Shown here piece by piece: positions 54,601 through 64,000 of a stretch of DNA of 64,000 nt. A model generated the notes under the pieces. That model saw nothing but the letters and a program-made list of their open reading frames with translations. It ran no database searches and was not told the origin of the DNA. The position numbers and the translations under genes were made by a program. The stretch comes from Endotrypanum monterogeii (taxonomy: Eukaryota > Euglenozoa > Kinetoplastea > Trypanosomatida > Trypanosomatidae): contig CM007315.1 of the NCBI GenBank assembly GCA_000333855.2, positions 62,001 to 126,000 of the forward strand. The letters are read 5' to 3'. The stretch's first letter is position 1; every line of letters begins with the position of its first letter.

Positions 54601-55869
54601 TTTTTGTTGCGCTGCGTCGGCAGGCAGGTCTTGTGCACGTGAGCTGAGGTACACGCTCACCAACTTGTAACCCCGTGACGACGCCGTTAACTGTGAGAAA
54701 GCGTTGTGACAGCGGTTGCACAGCTCCAGACATGGACCGACGAGAGCCACACGCGTGGCGACTCCGTGCTCGAGGTGGTACACCACACGCTCCGACGCAC
54801 TCACTCTCTCCATGGTGTCGACGACACAGTCCTCTTCCTCCGGCGTAAGGCGCTGCTGCGGCAGGGGCACCCGCTGCCTGTTGCCATCGGCATGAGCGCG
54901 ACTATCCCCCATGCGGACTGTAGGCTCACCGCCGCCCTCCGCCCCCCTCTGTTCCCGCGAGAGCGCCTCGACCTGACGGAACCACAGTGGTGCGCGCTCG
55001 AGGACGGCGGTCGCCTCCCTCTCAACGTCAAAAAGAGCCACCGCGCCTACCTCATCCACGCTCACCACCGCCGGTGTCAGGGACAGAGGATGGCACGGCT
55101 CCAGCGCCACGTGGGTGCACTGCATGCAGACCACTTTATTCGTGTGGTGTTTTGTGTGGCCCAGACAGAAGTGCGCCCCACTACTCAGGACGGAGACACT
55201 GTGCACAACGCGGTCATTGCCGGACGCCACACAAAAGTATCGACTCCACTTAGAGAGGTAAACAGATCCATTCGCCAGGAACGTCTGCATCGCCACACAC
55301 ATGTATGAATCACGCAACTCGAACTGCTGACGGGTCTCGATCAGTTCAAACACGCCTGTGCCCTCCCCACCGCTGTGCGACCCCACCGAAGGTGGGACGC
55401 CTGCCACGGCAGTGCTGTTGGTAAGTCGACCTGTGAGGTTATTCACTGTCGAGGGGGACGCAGACTCGGAGAGCACAGTGGGGGGCGTCACAACAGGGAG
55501 TTGTCGCTCTCGATACAGTCGCAGACCAGTGCGGTGGGCTGTCACAACCGTCGAAAGACCCGCGACGCAGAGGGCGTTAATGCGCGCGTTGGGAAAGGGA
55601 TCCAAAAGAATAGCTGACGGGCGTTGATGTGAAGGGAAGCAGCAGACATGAGGGGGATGGTGCTTGTGCGACCCTCCGAGTTTTCGCCGCAGGCGGCGGT
55701 CGCCTCCCGAAGATGCACTGCTGCCCCCCTTGCCGTGACCGCTGCGCTGAGATCGTCGACCATGCCTTGAGGATGACTGGCGCGCCTGAGACACAGATTT
55801 GCAGGAGGCACTCGCCGACACGTCTCCGCTCTCCCTCGGGCTCCTCAGAAAAAAACCGCTGCCGGGCAT
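51631..55869 (-). CDS. Large protein of unknown function, possible beta-propeller with DysF-like C-terminus
   Basis: A 1412-aa protein without a confident family. Residues 1-80 are Ser/Gly/Arg/Lys/His-rich and disordered. Residues ~80-620 have repeated short beta-rich stretches (ALCVAGLSTVVTAHRTGLRLY, VVSVDEVGAVALFD, TAAVTSDGTVLLLGS) that look like a degenerate WD40-type propeller. Residues ~620-1110 are polar and low in complexity. The C-terminal part (about 1110-1412) is more ordered and contains VEWRWADASETEAWYQV and DWEVGPWTYATRWP followed by an Arg-rich segment, then a coiled coil at the end. That Trp/Arg pattern resembles dysferlin C-type (DysF) domains, a weak similarity seen by eye only. 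No membrane segment or signal peptide. The ATG at 55869 lies about 91 nt from a candidate AG (55961/55960) after a polypyrimidine tract at 55993-56017. Confidence 0.75.
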   Translation of the reverse strand: MPGSGFFLRSPRESGDVSASASCKSVSQARQSSSRHGRRSQRSGHGKGGSSASSGGDRRLRRKLGGSHKHHPPHVCCFPSHQRPSAILLDPFPNARINALCVAGLSTVVTAHRTGLRLYRERQLPVVTPPTVLSESASPSTVNNLTGRLTNSTAVAGVPPSVGSHSGGEGTGVFELIETRQQFELRDSYMCVAMQTFLANGSVYLSKWSRYFCVASGNDRVVHSVSVLSSGAHFCLGHTKHHTNKVVCMQCTHVALEPCHPLSLTPAVVSVDEVGAVALFDVEREATAVLERAPLWFRQVEALSREQRGAEGGGEPTVRMGDSRAHADGNRQRVPLPQQRLTPEEEDCVVDTMERVSASERVVYHLEHGVATRVALVGPCLELCNRCHNAFSQLTASSRGYKLVSVYLSSRAQDLPADAAQQKEGGSRDSTGTAELNVVLLRVLWGPRRAFVLEELHLVREAAPTDVCDAGIAMNAPPYQVGAPMTLLLARPSLEMWGLSGCTGELIETHRMYTYYDGAHRGGCRAASEFFLHWIPLGRHRLAVENGVHGEEEMSWLCTAAVTSDGTVLLLGSAPTPVGRCGVGSVDPLAAPHVVHHAPAADQIERTVEFFTDADLEAWLDDISVPDSQCSSQPERKHCFSTTAAPVPQNEEVLTAGNVPRDTEDQEHSVAPSHNNVSFPYTVLMGLYSPKRSHKKHLHDGVSSHSTGLVSLLPDWRSNRLLLFREDHETLLSVPLPFAERVGTLTDTKEFDRDTCEVGDGSAKHFVAAKVSDGPLSSPSASSKQHATPGEAQESGVAQYLKGATTRVATAASQGWSTSIQRWAPSAPSYFTYFDSSRRIDTEGQSAPHHPLSEKPPAPAPESCAATLLADTAATRVSTAVVTDSEGPRPFFSFTRPLMSALFHLTGEDEPPVSSAIVKAALEEKTMPSVKSTEKVSGIALSSVPIEHQSGGVARLLSSAVSSRAASVSIQRSVSAHHTHRPHSRHHQRHNSARENSAAGSLHPPSTLMSSHGNRRSPASSAALPHTQTIQEESAARASYMAAQTTLLREQSEMQRDSRGSASGLTVDDAAQNPTRATERGQYALPHLIEVGEPLARNALLYAWKDGHNDLYIRFSVERDELQQGKGGGEVDTHMEALSLKGENSPVFRHPSRRNRRASDAHLSFCWPADVENGVHSMGFLSKYNLNVLKRATAEGDGSCFDFQAYFTTLQVPPHVLDLHERDKCHFELEDLRLQQAKDLAALQPYNIVTIFQNEERADVASAEWCLHATFPYDDALDGHVVDLQQLNRDAVGGRSTTAAVEWRWADASETEAWYQVHNPKRDSRHRLRSLMKDLKDWEVGPWTYATRWPSREEEIREGRGFTWSASESPEHRCRRRQLSRLRVSVAELKQQQELMVSHQRELDMLREELRL

Positions 55870-56549
55870 TAATGAGTGATGAACCTCAGGGTGAGAGGTT
55901 CGCTAGATCGTGCGCTGGTGCACGCGAGTGTGCGCAGACGGCCACGTTGACCCTCTCTCCTAATACAGTTTTAGGATAGCGTGTCAAATGTTAGAAAGGA
56001 AAAATAAGGAAGGAAATACGGGTCCGTCTCGCTAATGTACAAGAAGAAGTGCCACGCCGGGTAGGGTAGACCCTGCAATGTGGTCCATACAAGCGCTCTG
56101 TAACTGGCACCGAGCCACGAGAGGGAGGGAGGGGACAGCATGCAGCAAGGGGAAGAAAAAGGAGAAGAATGTGTAAACAATAATGTGAGCAAACACGAAG
56201 CGGGTCTCTCCAACTCGAAAGGAGGAAGTACTAGGCCCCCATCCTCCGCACCCCACCCCATCGACCTCTTTTTTTCGAGAGAGAGGGACGCCACTCTTGG
56301 CACGATAGAAAACGGCGTGCCGACTTGCTCAAATAAAAAAAATGCACCCAGAAATCAGCCACGGGAGAGGTACACACGTTTGGGGGCCTTTACTTAAACT
56401 CTTTGCTCTCGTCGTCGCCGTTGTCAGGCGATGGAGCGGTAGCCACCTCGCACTGCACTCATCGTTTGGTTTGTATGGACAGTCCACGGGGGAGCGTGAT
56501 AATGTGTATTCATTCAAAATCTAGCATGGATACACACACACACACAGGA

Positions 56550-56589
<40 letters not shown>

Positions 56590-57333
56590 GTCATAGGCAT
56601 ACGCATACTTCCCGCCATCACATAAACATGCACACATCCACTCCAAGAAAAAATGTAAACCAGAAAAAAGGAAAAGAAAATGACACACATAATGAGGGTA
56701 TTCGAATGGAAAGGGAGATGGGGGTGGAAAAAAAAATGGGGGGAAGGGGGTGAGGGGGGGCTATAGCCAAGGACCCGGGGAAAAAATACACGCACACAGT
56801 ATATGAAACATATAAAGCACAAAACAGTGTGGGATGAAGAACAGCGAAACAATGGATAATAATCAAAAAAAAACTCAAAACATGAACGGGAACAGCTCAG
56901 CAGCAGCGCCGTAATGAAGATATCAGCCCCCTACATGTATGGGGTTAACACCTGCAGGGTATTGGGAAATCAATCGCTCCTCCCCTGCTCCATACACTCC
57001 CTACTAACCTACTCATCCAGTCCGTATCCCCTCCTCCATTCCCCCCCCCCCTTCGCCTGCGCCATACCGTGAGTTTTTCAATAATAATAAAAGGATAAGA
57101 ATGTTTAAAAACAAGAGGGGAAAAGGGGTGGGAGTGTCGGTATCGATCGGAGCTGGTGCTGCTTTGTGCATCAGCACACAATGCGAACCACACCAATAGA
57201 CGGACATCTATGGAAAGGAAAAAAAAAGCCGAGGGCGCAGAAGGGGGGGAGGAAGGGAACACAAGGAGAGGGAACTTACCTAGGGCCTACAGAAGCAGCC
57301 GCCCATGCGGCTGCTAGAGCGCTTGGTGATTGA

Positions 57334-57370
<37 letters not shown>

Positions 57371-58851
57371 TGTGTGTGTGGCACGAGGTAAAATCATTGT
57401 GAAAGCAGACACACACATATACAAGCGAGGCGGAAAGACGTCTCTGCGACTTTCTTATGAGAATGCCACCTCAACGCTCTCCTGCGTATCAGACAGTCAA
57501 CTTCATGCCCCTCCCCTCCCCCCCCTCACAATCCCCCATTGCACGACGCATGTAAATGGGAGAGGTGCCTCGTTGAAGCGCCACATCGGTCACTCCAACA
57601 GAATCAATCAGCACCCCCTACTCCCCTTCACCTGACGGCTACGTAGCGAGTGACGAAGCACTGCTCTGCATGAGCAGAAATATATAACAAAACTCTAAAG
57701 AAAAGAAAAATGAGCAGTAGAAACACACACACAAAGGTGGAAGGAGGGGAGGAGGAGGGAGAAGAGGAGAAGCATTGATCGTGTCGGGGCGAGGGGGAGC
57801 ACAAACTGGAATGCAGCACGAGGGCACAACACCTTCTCTAAGCACGTCCAACACAAGAGAAAACCGGGATGCCGATAGGCAGCAATGACGGAGGGTGTCA
57901 ACCTGAATGATGCACAATATCGTTACGGAAGCCGCACCGATGCATTCTTTCTCACCTGACACTCTTCCCTCCCTCAGAAAATGGAGAAAGGTAAAAAATA
58001 AAAATAAAACAATCATCGAAACAGAGGGAAAATGGTCAACAGAAATGGCGAGGCCGTTGCAGGTGAAACCTTTGCCAGGAAGGCTACTCGACGGACGACG
58101 CCCGCTATTTTTTTTTTCGACATCAGGTCGACAGAGGGCGGAGAAAAATATTTGACAAAGCAGCAAACAGGCAGTGAAGGAGAGCGATAGGAAAGGGAGA
58201 TCAGAGAAATGAAAGCGATGCAATGGAAAGCACTCAATACAAGACGTCCACACACGCGGAGACCCGGAGACGCAGCTACACACACCCAGACACACACACA
58301 CACACACACACACGCGCGCGCAAATTTCTTTTTGAGCGATTCACAAACAAAGCTGCAACGAAAACTCTACTGAAGTAGAAAACCTAGCACTGCGCATACC
58401 ACAGACATCAAAGCACCAATGTCTCAGTGGCCGTGCCTCGAAGTATGCTCAAGAAGGGTTGGATAGGTCCATCAGGGTATCTTGCAAGCCACAGGGGAAC
58501 AAATAATAAAAAGGGGGAGAGAGGGCAGGAGCCGTCACGATGTGGCAAATCTCAGCAAGTGGAAGGGGAATATAAAACACAAGTCAAAAAACAAAAACAA
58601 AAACATGATAAAGTGGAGAGTTGCGAACCTATCGAGCGCAGAAATGGAGCGCAGGTGAGTACGTGGTAGCAATGCCCTCTGAGGATGAAGAGACTGCTCG
58701 AAAAAAACACCTTCAGGTGTCACCGACACTAAGTTATTCGAGCCACTTGCCCCCTACATGGTCACAGAAAGGGGGCGCGACAGAAGCCCAGCGTTTGCCA
58801 CGTACTTCCCCGCCACACACACACACCTCCCCTCAGGTCACCCTCTTTTGT
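55870..58851. other. 3-kb spacer between calpain-like and 1412-aa genes
   Basis: No convincing gene. Contains splice signals for the 1412-aa gene, TA tracts at 56549-56583 and 57338-57367, G-rich blocks at 56718-56760 and 57240-57260, a C10 run near 57043-57052 and a CA repeat at 58288-58312. Probably the long 3' untranslated region of the calpain-like gene. A 224-codon frame at 57639-58313 starts inside the CA repeat (Cys-Val strings) and shows no domain. Confidence 0.5.
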
Positions 58852-61206
58852 TTACTCCAATACGCCAAATTCGCGGAGCCGCTCGTCCACGATTTCCTCC
58901 GCGATACCCTCGATCGGTTGCCGAGGCGTTCGAATCTGATACTCGGCCACAGTGTCCTCCATCATCCCTGCCTGGGAAAAAGACGGCATGTTGGCGAATA
59001 CACGGCAGTTCCGGTCCACCCGCTTGAACTCCACCTTGATGCCGTTGCCCACGTAGGTGTCGGGCAGCAGCCCCATCACGTAGGGTTTTGTGGCAGTAGG
59101 GTCATGGATGCGAGGAATGACAAAATACGGGTTGTGCTCTGGTACAAAGGTGTACCGCATCGCAACTTCGCGGGAGAAGTTAAACTTGAGTTGTCGATCC
59201 GGCTTCTCCACCATGGCGCTGCTGGTCGCATCAAGCCTCTCCTTCTTGCCGCCGTGGCGGAAAACACTCAGCAGCAGTGCGTGGTACTCCAGCGATGGGT
59301 CGTCGCGCTCATCCTCCTGGGAAAGAGTGAGATAGACCTCAGTCGGTGCAGAGACATTGATCTCAAACGAGACAGTCGGAGTGCCGTTGGTGAACTCACC
59401 ACGCACGCGGTAGTCAAACCACGGCGTGCGAAGGTGGCAGCAGCCACCACCAGAAAAGATCCGCAGCGCGTCGGCCCACTCCATCCAAAAGGTGCGGTCC
59501 AGATCAGACGGATTCCCACCGTGCCTGTAGCACGCACCGCGCACGGACGGGTACTTGTCCCAGCGTTTGTCGTCTTTACCCCACGCACCGGTCCACTCAA
59601 GACCATTGCCCCAGGGGTTACGTATGCGCAGCAAACGGAGGTCAAGGTCCTCGAAGTACTCAATCTGGAGCACTGCGTAGCCGTGGTGAAGCCGCAGTCC
59701 CATTTGCTCGTACTCGGCCTCCAACTCCGGGTTCGCGCTGACGACATTCGAGTTGCCGAATGACTCACCCCCGTCGGCTGGGGTGCAGAGCATCTGAAGA
59801 TAGTCCATCTTGTTGTAGGAGAGCATCTCCAAGAAGAGGATGTCGTCACCAGCCTGCGCGCCTTCCCAGAAGCCCTCGTAGCGTGTCACTGGGAAGCCGG
59901 TAAACTCCGAAAGCGGCTCGAGAGGATCGCCGCTCGCTATGTTCGCATAGGAGCCGTGCACCTTTGCGTACGCTTTCTCCAACAGCGCCACCCACATGCG
60001 CCGCACATCCACGGAACACCGCGCGAACTCGGGGCCTTCGTGCGTTGCAGGCAGGAAGTCGTCTAGGAGCACCGGCAGCCACCAACCGTTGAAGTTTATC
60101 GTTACCCAGTAGGCGCCGAGGGAACGCTCGACCTTGCCGTTGGCAGAGCTCACCGGGTGTCGGAAGAGGTCGCGTACTCGATTGCCGTTAGCGTCAGTCA
60201 CAGCTGACATGGCGGAAACGAGGTACGTGTCGCCAATAGTGCCGTGGGTCACCTGTGACGGCAGGATTTCGCGTCGGAAAAGGCGAACCTCCTTGAGCTG
60301 CTCCTCTGGAACCCAGGTGGTCGGGCGATGCCACGGTATAAAGCGAGGCAGGTACTTGTCGACATCAGAGCGGTAGAGTGAGTAATCGCATGGGCGGAAG
60401 TCGCAGTCGATGTACGGCTTTTCGTTCTCCTCGCAGTACGCCAGCACCTTCTCCTCTGTCAGGTCATCCTCCCGCACGCCCATAGCCTGCGCCATGTCTG
60501 CCAGGTCGTCCGCGATGCGGTCGTTCACTTCTCCGTACAGAACATCTCGTTTGTTATCGTTCAGCGGCACTGCCTTTGCGCTGCACTTGAAGCCATTCAT
60601 TTTCCCGGAAACCAACTTCACCGTCTCACCGGGGAAGACCACAACCGACGCAGACAATTCGTTGGTGTTCATGACATACAGCTCAACGTTGTCGCCGGGC
60701 TGCAAGTCTGACTTGGCGCCAAAGGTGAGCCTCACGTGCATTTCGTATTTTTCCGTGTCGTTGTAGTAGTGCCACGCCCCGTCCCGCGTCACCACCTTAA
60801 AGAGTAGACCATTTTCGAAGACGGGTGTCACGTCACCCTCGAGGGAAGGTCCGCTGAGGAGGTATGTGTGGCCCGTGCGTTGGGTGCGATCTTTTTCGGA
60901 GATATTCAGTGTGGTTGTGTCAATTGTCTTGTCCTCGAATTCATCGCACTCATCATCGTTCACGTACGGCGGGGGGAGGTCGCGGCGCGGTGGCACGTAT
61001 TTTTTGGCTGCATCATTATCCAAGTGCATGTTGCGCAGATTTTGTATGTCCTTCATGTTGCGTGGCAGCAGGTCCGGAAGAGGCGTGGGCACACGCACCG
61101 GGTGCAACGTGTCCTCGTCCATCTTGCTGAGCTGCACAGGCAGGGGCATCATGTAGTCCGCAGGGAACGCCGGAAGTCGCGGCTCGGACGTTGCCACAGA
61201 CGTCAT
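58852..61206 (-). CDS. Calpain-like protein, catalytic cysteine replaced by threonine
   Basis: A 784-aa calpain-family protein. Residues ~110-215 match the kinetoplastid N-terminal calpain domain (DUF1935-type: LLFKVVTRDGAWHYYNDT and ELYVMNTNELSA). The protease-like core follows at about 300-570, then a C2-like domain III at about 590-760. In the core, the active-site region reads HGTIGDTYLVSAMSAV, so the catalytic Cys is Thr327 (codon 60226-60228). His508 (HHGYAV) and Asn530 (IRNPWG) of the triad are kept. Peptidase activity is therefore unlikely; most trypanosomatid calpain-like proteins are thought to act in cytoskeleton or signalling. No MG-type acylation start is present. The ATG at 61206 lies about 60 nt from a candidate splice AG (61268/61267). 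The partial gene upstream is a paralogue, so this is the edge of a calpain-like cluster. Confidence 0.9.
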   Translation of the reverse strand: MTSVATSEPRLPAFPADYMMPLPVQLSKMDEDTLHPVRVPTPLPDLLPRNMKDIQNLRNMHLDNDAAKKYVPPRRDLPPPYVNDDECDEFEDKTIDTTTLNISEKDRTQRTGHTYLLSGPSLEGDVTPVFENGLLFKVVTRDGAWHYYNDTEKYEMHVRLTFGAKSDLQPGDNVELYVMNTNELSASVVVFPGETVKLVSGKMNGFKCSAKAVPLNDNKRDVLYGEVNDRIADDLADMAQAMGVREDDLTEEKVLAYCEENEKPYIDCDFRPCDYSLYRSDVDKYLPRFIPWHRPTTWVPEEQLKEVRLFRREILPSQVTHGTIGDTYLVSAMSAVTDANGNRVRDLFRHPVSSANGKVERSLGAYWVTINFNGWWLPVLLDDFLPATHEGPEFARCSVDVRRMWVALLEKAYAKVHGSYANIASGDPLEPLSEFTGFPVTRYEGFWEGAQAGDDILFLEMLSYNKMDYLQMLCTPADGGESFGNSNVVSANPELEAEYEQMGLRLHHGYAVLQIEYFEDLDLRLLRIRNPWGNGLEWTGAWGKDDKRWDKYPSVRGACYRHGGNPSDLDRTFWMEWADALRIFSGGGCCHLRTPWFDYRVRGEFTNGTPTVSFEINVSAPTEVYLTLSQEDERDDPSLEYHALLLSVFRHGGKKERLDATSSAMVEKPDRQLKFNFSREVAMRYTFVPEHNPYFVIPRIHDPTATKPYVMGLLPDTYVGNGIKVEFKRVDRNCRVFANMPSFSQAGMMEDTVAEYQIRTPRQPIEGIAEEIVDERLREFGVLE

Positions 61207-62340
61207 TGGAGCCTCGTCGTTGATACAGTGCTGGTATAAATTATAGACGGTACTGTTGCTGTACCACTGCAGGGCAGTCGAGGTGTTTCACGACAGCAGA
61301 AGGCAGAAAGGTGAAGAAAAAAAAAGAAGCGGTGCTGCGCTGTGTTGAGAAAATACTGTGTCAACCAAAAACAAAATGAGGACGAGGGACATGAGGTGGG
61401 AGAAGGTGGAAAAAAAAAAAGCTGTGGATGACATCGGAGGAGATGGCGAGAGTAGCACCCTGCACCGCGCAGCAGTACCCTAGGTGTGACAGTCGAACAG
61501 TACTCTCCGTAGCACACGCACTTTTGATTCGTGAGCAGCGGCAGAAACATAATAATCGGTAACACACACACACACACACACACAGACAGGCGCACGGGGC
61601 CCTCTCCCCGCCCCTACTGCGCGAGCATCCCTCCACCCTCAACCAGATTGCATTGTGATACGGGGCATTTTTTTTCATTTATGTATTCCATTTTCTTTTG
61701 GTTACATCGTTGTGGTTGTTGTTTTTTTTGATTCCAGCTTACACTCGGTGTGAATACGCACATGTCCCAAAGCGTCGCCCGCTCAGGGGTGGGGGAGAGG
61801 AGGAGCACAGGCATCTGAGCAGAAAGAAAGGGGCGAGCAAGTGTGCGCTCAGGAAGTCGATTGAGTTGCGCACAACAAAAAGAGGTGAGGAGAAAAGAAG
61901 AGGTACAAAAGGGGAGAAACCATCCAAAATAGAAGAAGGCATTCACAAGCGAATGAGGGACGTGCACGCCAAAATCGTGCACGCTTTGGCTTTATGGTGG
62001 AGGATAGCAAAAAAAAAAAAGAAGTAGAGGATGGGAAGAGAGAGAGAGAGAGAGAGAGAGAGAAGGAGGGGGAAGAGGAGGGGGGACAGCCACAGACATC
62101 TCCAAGTCAGCTGTTCGTGTGATTTGTGTGCATAAGAAAGCACTGCAGAAGGCATGTGCGCATACCAACAGGGAGAAAATCCGCTTCGTGCGCCTACGTC
62201 CAGCCACTGATCCCTCCTCCGCATCCCTTTTCTGTAGCAGTGCTTTCGCGGTGGGCAAGGGCGGCAACATAGGTCGAGCATCAGAAGCCAGTTGCTCTCC
62301 CTAGGACGGAGCGAGAAACCCCTCTCCCCCTCCCTCTCCC
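61207..62340. other. Spacer between the two calpain-like genes
   Basis: No gene supported. Contains splice signals for the gene at 58852-61206 (pyrimidine-rich on the coding strand, about 61300-61335), a CA repeat at 61562-61583, and a GA repeat at 62040-62064. The coding strand is otherwise C/T-rich. Confidence 0.5.
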
Positions 62341-64000
62341 CTAGACGGTTCGCGTCTCGTTGCCAAAGATCCGAGATCCCTCACACGTGATGACCCCCGC
62401 CTCTGTACACACTTGATACTCCGCTGTCACGTGCGAGACTCTTTCTAGCAAAAACTCCCTTGTGGGGTCTGTGAAGACGCCGCAGCTGCGCCGCAGGGAG
62501 ACAAAGTGGACGGACAGGTCCTTATCATCACCGACAGCGGCGTCACTGACGATGGACAAGACAAAGCACACTTCTCGCGCCGTGGGCATCGAGGCAGCGT
62601 TGGAGACAGGCAGATTCCCTTCCTCGACCCCGATGCCCCCCATCCCGCTGGGGTCAAGCAGCGGAACAACGAAAACGGGGGCGTCGCTGCTTTTTGTGCT
62701 CGGTGGAACAACCACCTTCATGGACACATCACGCGCCACGACATATGTCCTCCGACCTGTCACGGATTCGATGTCGTCGCACGACTCGCTGATCACCTTC
62801 GCAGACTGGTTTTCTTGCAGGCGCACCACCGAAAGCGCCGTCCCTCGGAGCGGGATGGGGCGAGAGGCGACGATAGTACCGAAGTTGTCGAGGGTCTCGC
62901 TCACCGTTTCGAGTGAGAGCGTCACATACAATTCTGCCCTTCGCCGCGCCTTGAGCTCAAGCACCAGCCGCGGGCGACCTTCCCGAAAAGCATCCTTGAT
63001 GCGATACCGGTGCTTATCCCACATGGTATAACACACACCGCCGCCCGCGAACGCAGCTAGCGCCTCGCTCCACCGCACCCACATCGTTCCTTTGCGTTCG
63101 TTCAGAGCGAGCACCTCGGGTGACACGTCTACCCGAGGATCAGGACTTATCGCACGGGACTCCAGACTTCTCGGTGGTCCCTCGAGGTTGGCGCTCGCAG
63201 CGACAAACCCAACGGCGCTGAGGCTGCTGTCCGGATGGTCGTACCATGTCGTGTACTTCCACTTCTTCTCGTAATGACGATTGTTCAGGGTCTCCCACGT
63301 CCAGGGATTCTTCAGTCGCACCATGCGTAGGTCCAACTCCTCGTAGAAGGCGACGTCGCCCAAAAAGTAGATGCGCCCGGGAAGGAACTGCGGGACCGTA
63401 CCCGTCGTCGGCAGCATTTGGGAAGAGCGCTTCCGGGACATGTTAATAGTCGGACTCGATTCCTCGTCGGTGGTTGGAGGGGAGAAAAGGAGGACGGTGC
63501 ACCCAGCCCGCACACTGCGGTCAAGGTAGCGGAACAGTGAACGCGATGCGTTGCCGTCAGGCTTCTGCGCGGCGGCTGCCCATAAGGAATCGATGAAGCG
63601 CACTGGAAAGCCGGTAAAATCCTCCAGTGCCTCCATGGCGTCGACCAAGCACATGGCAGCATATGAGCCAAGCGACTTGGCGTACGCCTTCTCCAACAGC
63701 TGCACCCACAACCGGCGCGGGTCCTCGGCACAGCTCGCAAAGAGGGGCCCCTTCAGCGACGCGGGCACGTAGTCGTCGATCAAGTAGTGATGCCACCACC
63801 CATTGTGCAGCAACCTCACGCGGTAGCACCCCTGCGCCCGCTCCATCTTGCCCGTGGGCGCACTGATGGGATGGCGAAACATCCACCGCACGTGCACGGG
63901 AAACTGGGCCACCGCCGCCATCGCCGCCACCACCGTGTGATTGCACAACTCCCCTTGCCTCACCTGAAAGCACGAGATCTCGCCACGGAAGAGACGGATC
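62341..64000 (-). CDS. Calpain-like protein, partial (5' end beyond window), catalytic residues lost
   Basis: The frame is open to the window edge, reading IRLFRGEISCFQVRQGELCN at its start, homologous to VRLFRREILPSQVTHGTIGD in the neighbouring gene. The part seen is about 553 codons: protease-like core and domain III. The first GTG at 63963 is not a start; the N-terminus is outside the window. At the catalytic Cys the sequence is GELCNHTVVAA, with His (codon 63937-63939). At the catalytic His region it reads GRIYFLGD, with Arg. Asn is kept in LKNPW. Two of three catalytic residues are therefore missing, which points to a non-proteolytic role. The core ends with a typical WVRWSEALAAFAGGGVCYTMW segment. 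The spacing to the next gene (1.1 kb) fits tandem members of one cluster. Confidence 0.88.
   Translation of the reverse strand, partial: IRLFRGEISCFQVRQGELCNHTVVAAMAAVAQFPVHVRWMFRHPISAPTGKMERAQGCYRVRLLHNGWWHHYLIDDYVPASLKGPLFASCAEDPRRLWVQLLEKAYAKSLGSYAAMCLVDAMEALEDFTGFPVRFIDSLWAAAAQKPDGNASRSLFRYLDRSVRAGCTVLLFSPPTTDEESSPTINMSRKRSSQMLPTTGTVPQFLPGRIYFLGDVAFYEELDLRMVRLKNPWTWETLNNRHYEKKWKYTTWYDHPDSSLSAVGFVAASANLEGPPRSLESRAISPDPRVDVSPEVLALNERKGTMWVRWSEALAAFAGGGVCYTMWDKHRYRIKDAFREGRPRLVLELKARRRAELYVTLSLETVSETLDNFGTIVASRPIPLRGTALSVVRLQENQSAKVISESCDDIESVTGRRTYVVARDVSMKVVVPPSTKSSDAPVFVVPLLDPSGMGGIGVEEGNLPVSNAASMPTAREVCFVLSIVSDAAVGDDKDLSVHFVSLRRSCGVFTDPTREFLLERVSHVTAEYQVCTEAGVITCEGSRIFGNETRTV

Noticed and set aside
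57639..58313. A 224-codon minus-strand frame starting with a Cys-Val string
   Set aside because: The start is a CA microsatellite and the rest is Ser/Leu/Phe-rich pyrimidine sequence without domain or neighbour support.

Overview
The window looks like nuclear DNA of a trypanosomatid, most likely a Leishmania-type species. All sixteen supported protein genes lie on the minus strand and none shows a cis-intron. They are separated by 0.7-5 kb spacers full of homopolymers and TA, CA/GT and GA microsatellites. Just upstream of most ATGs the coding strand has a polypyrimidine tract followed by an AG, as expected for spliced-leader trans-splicing of one polycistronic transcript. The gene set also fits: kinesin-13, calpain-like proteins with a kinetoplastid N-terminal domain, CRAL/TRIO proteins and an AAAP permease array. 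From memory, permeases and a calpain-like cluster sit together on Leishmania chromosome 31; I could not check this.

In transcription order (high to low coordinates) the layout is as follows. (1) 64000-58852: two calpain-like genes, the first cut by the window edge, both lacking the catalytic cysteine. (2) 55869-48864: a 1412-aa protein of unknown function and a 687-aa probable mitochondrial helical protein. (3) 47723-44757: a soluble CRAL/TRIO protein. (4) 43120-25447: four amino-acid permease genes with very long spacers, a 10-N assembly gap, long near-identical repeats and patchy gene conversion. (5) 22642-14501: two large CRAL/TRIO proteins with many membrane segments and a lipase-like C-terminal domain whose nucleophile serine seems lost. 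(6) 13632-494: kinesin-13, an ERGIC/Erv-type vesicle protein, a 2-oxoglutarate/Fe(II) oxygenase, a J-domain protein and a DEAH-family helicase with a DEFH box.

Neighbouring genes are transcribed together, so expression differences should come from untranslated regions; the long repeat-rich spacers of the permease cluster are the obvious places. The most interesting items are the CRAL/TRIO-membrane-pseudolipase architecture, evidence that the gap hides another permease unit of about 5 kb, and the sharply bounded conversion tract shared by three permeases. Several long open frames begin at non-ATG codons inside the splice-acceptor region; for these I moved the start to the first in-frame ATG that fits the family. 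I recognised no tRNA, rRNA, snoRNA or CRISPR array.
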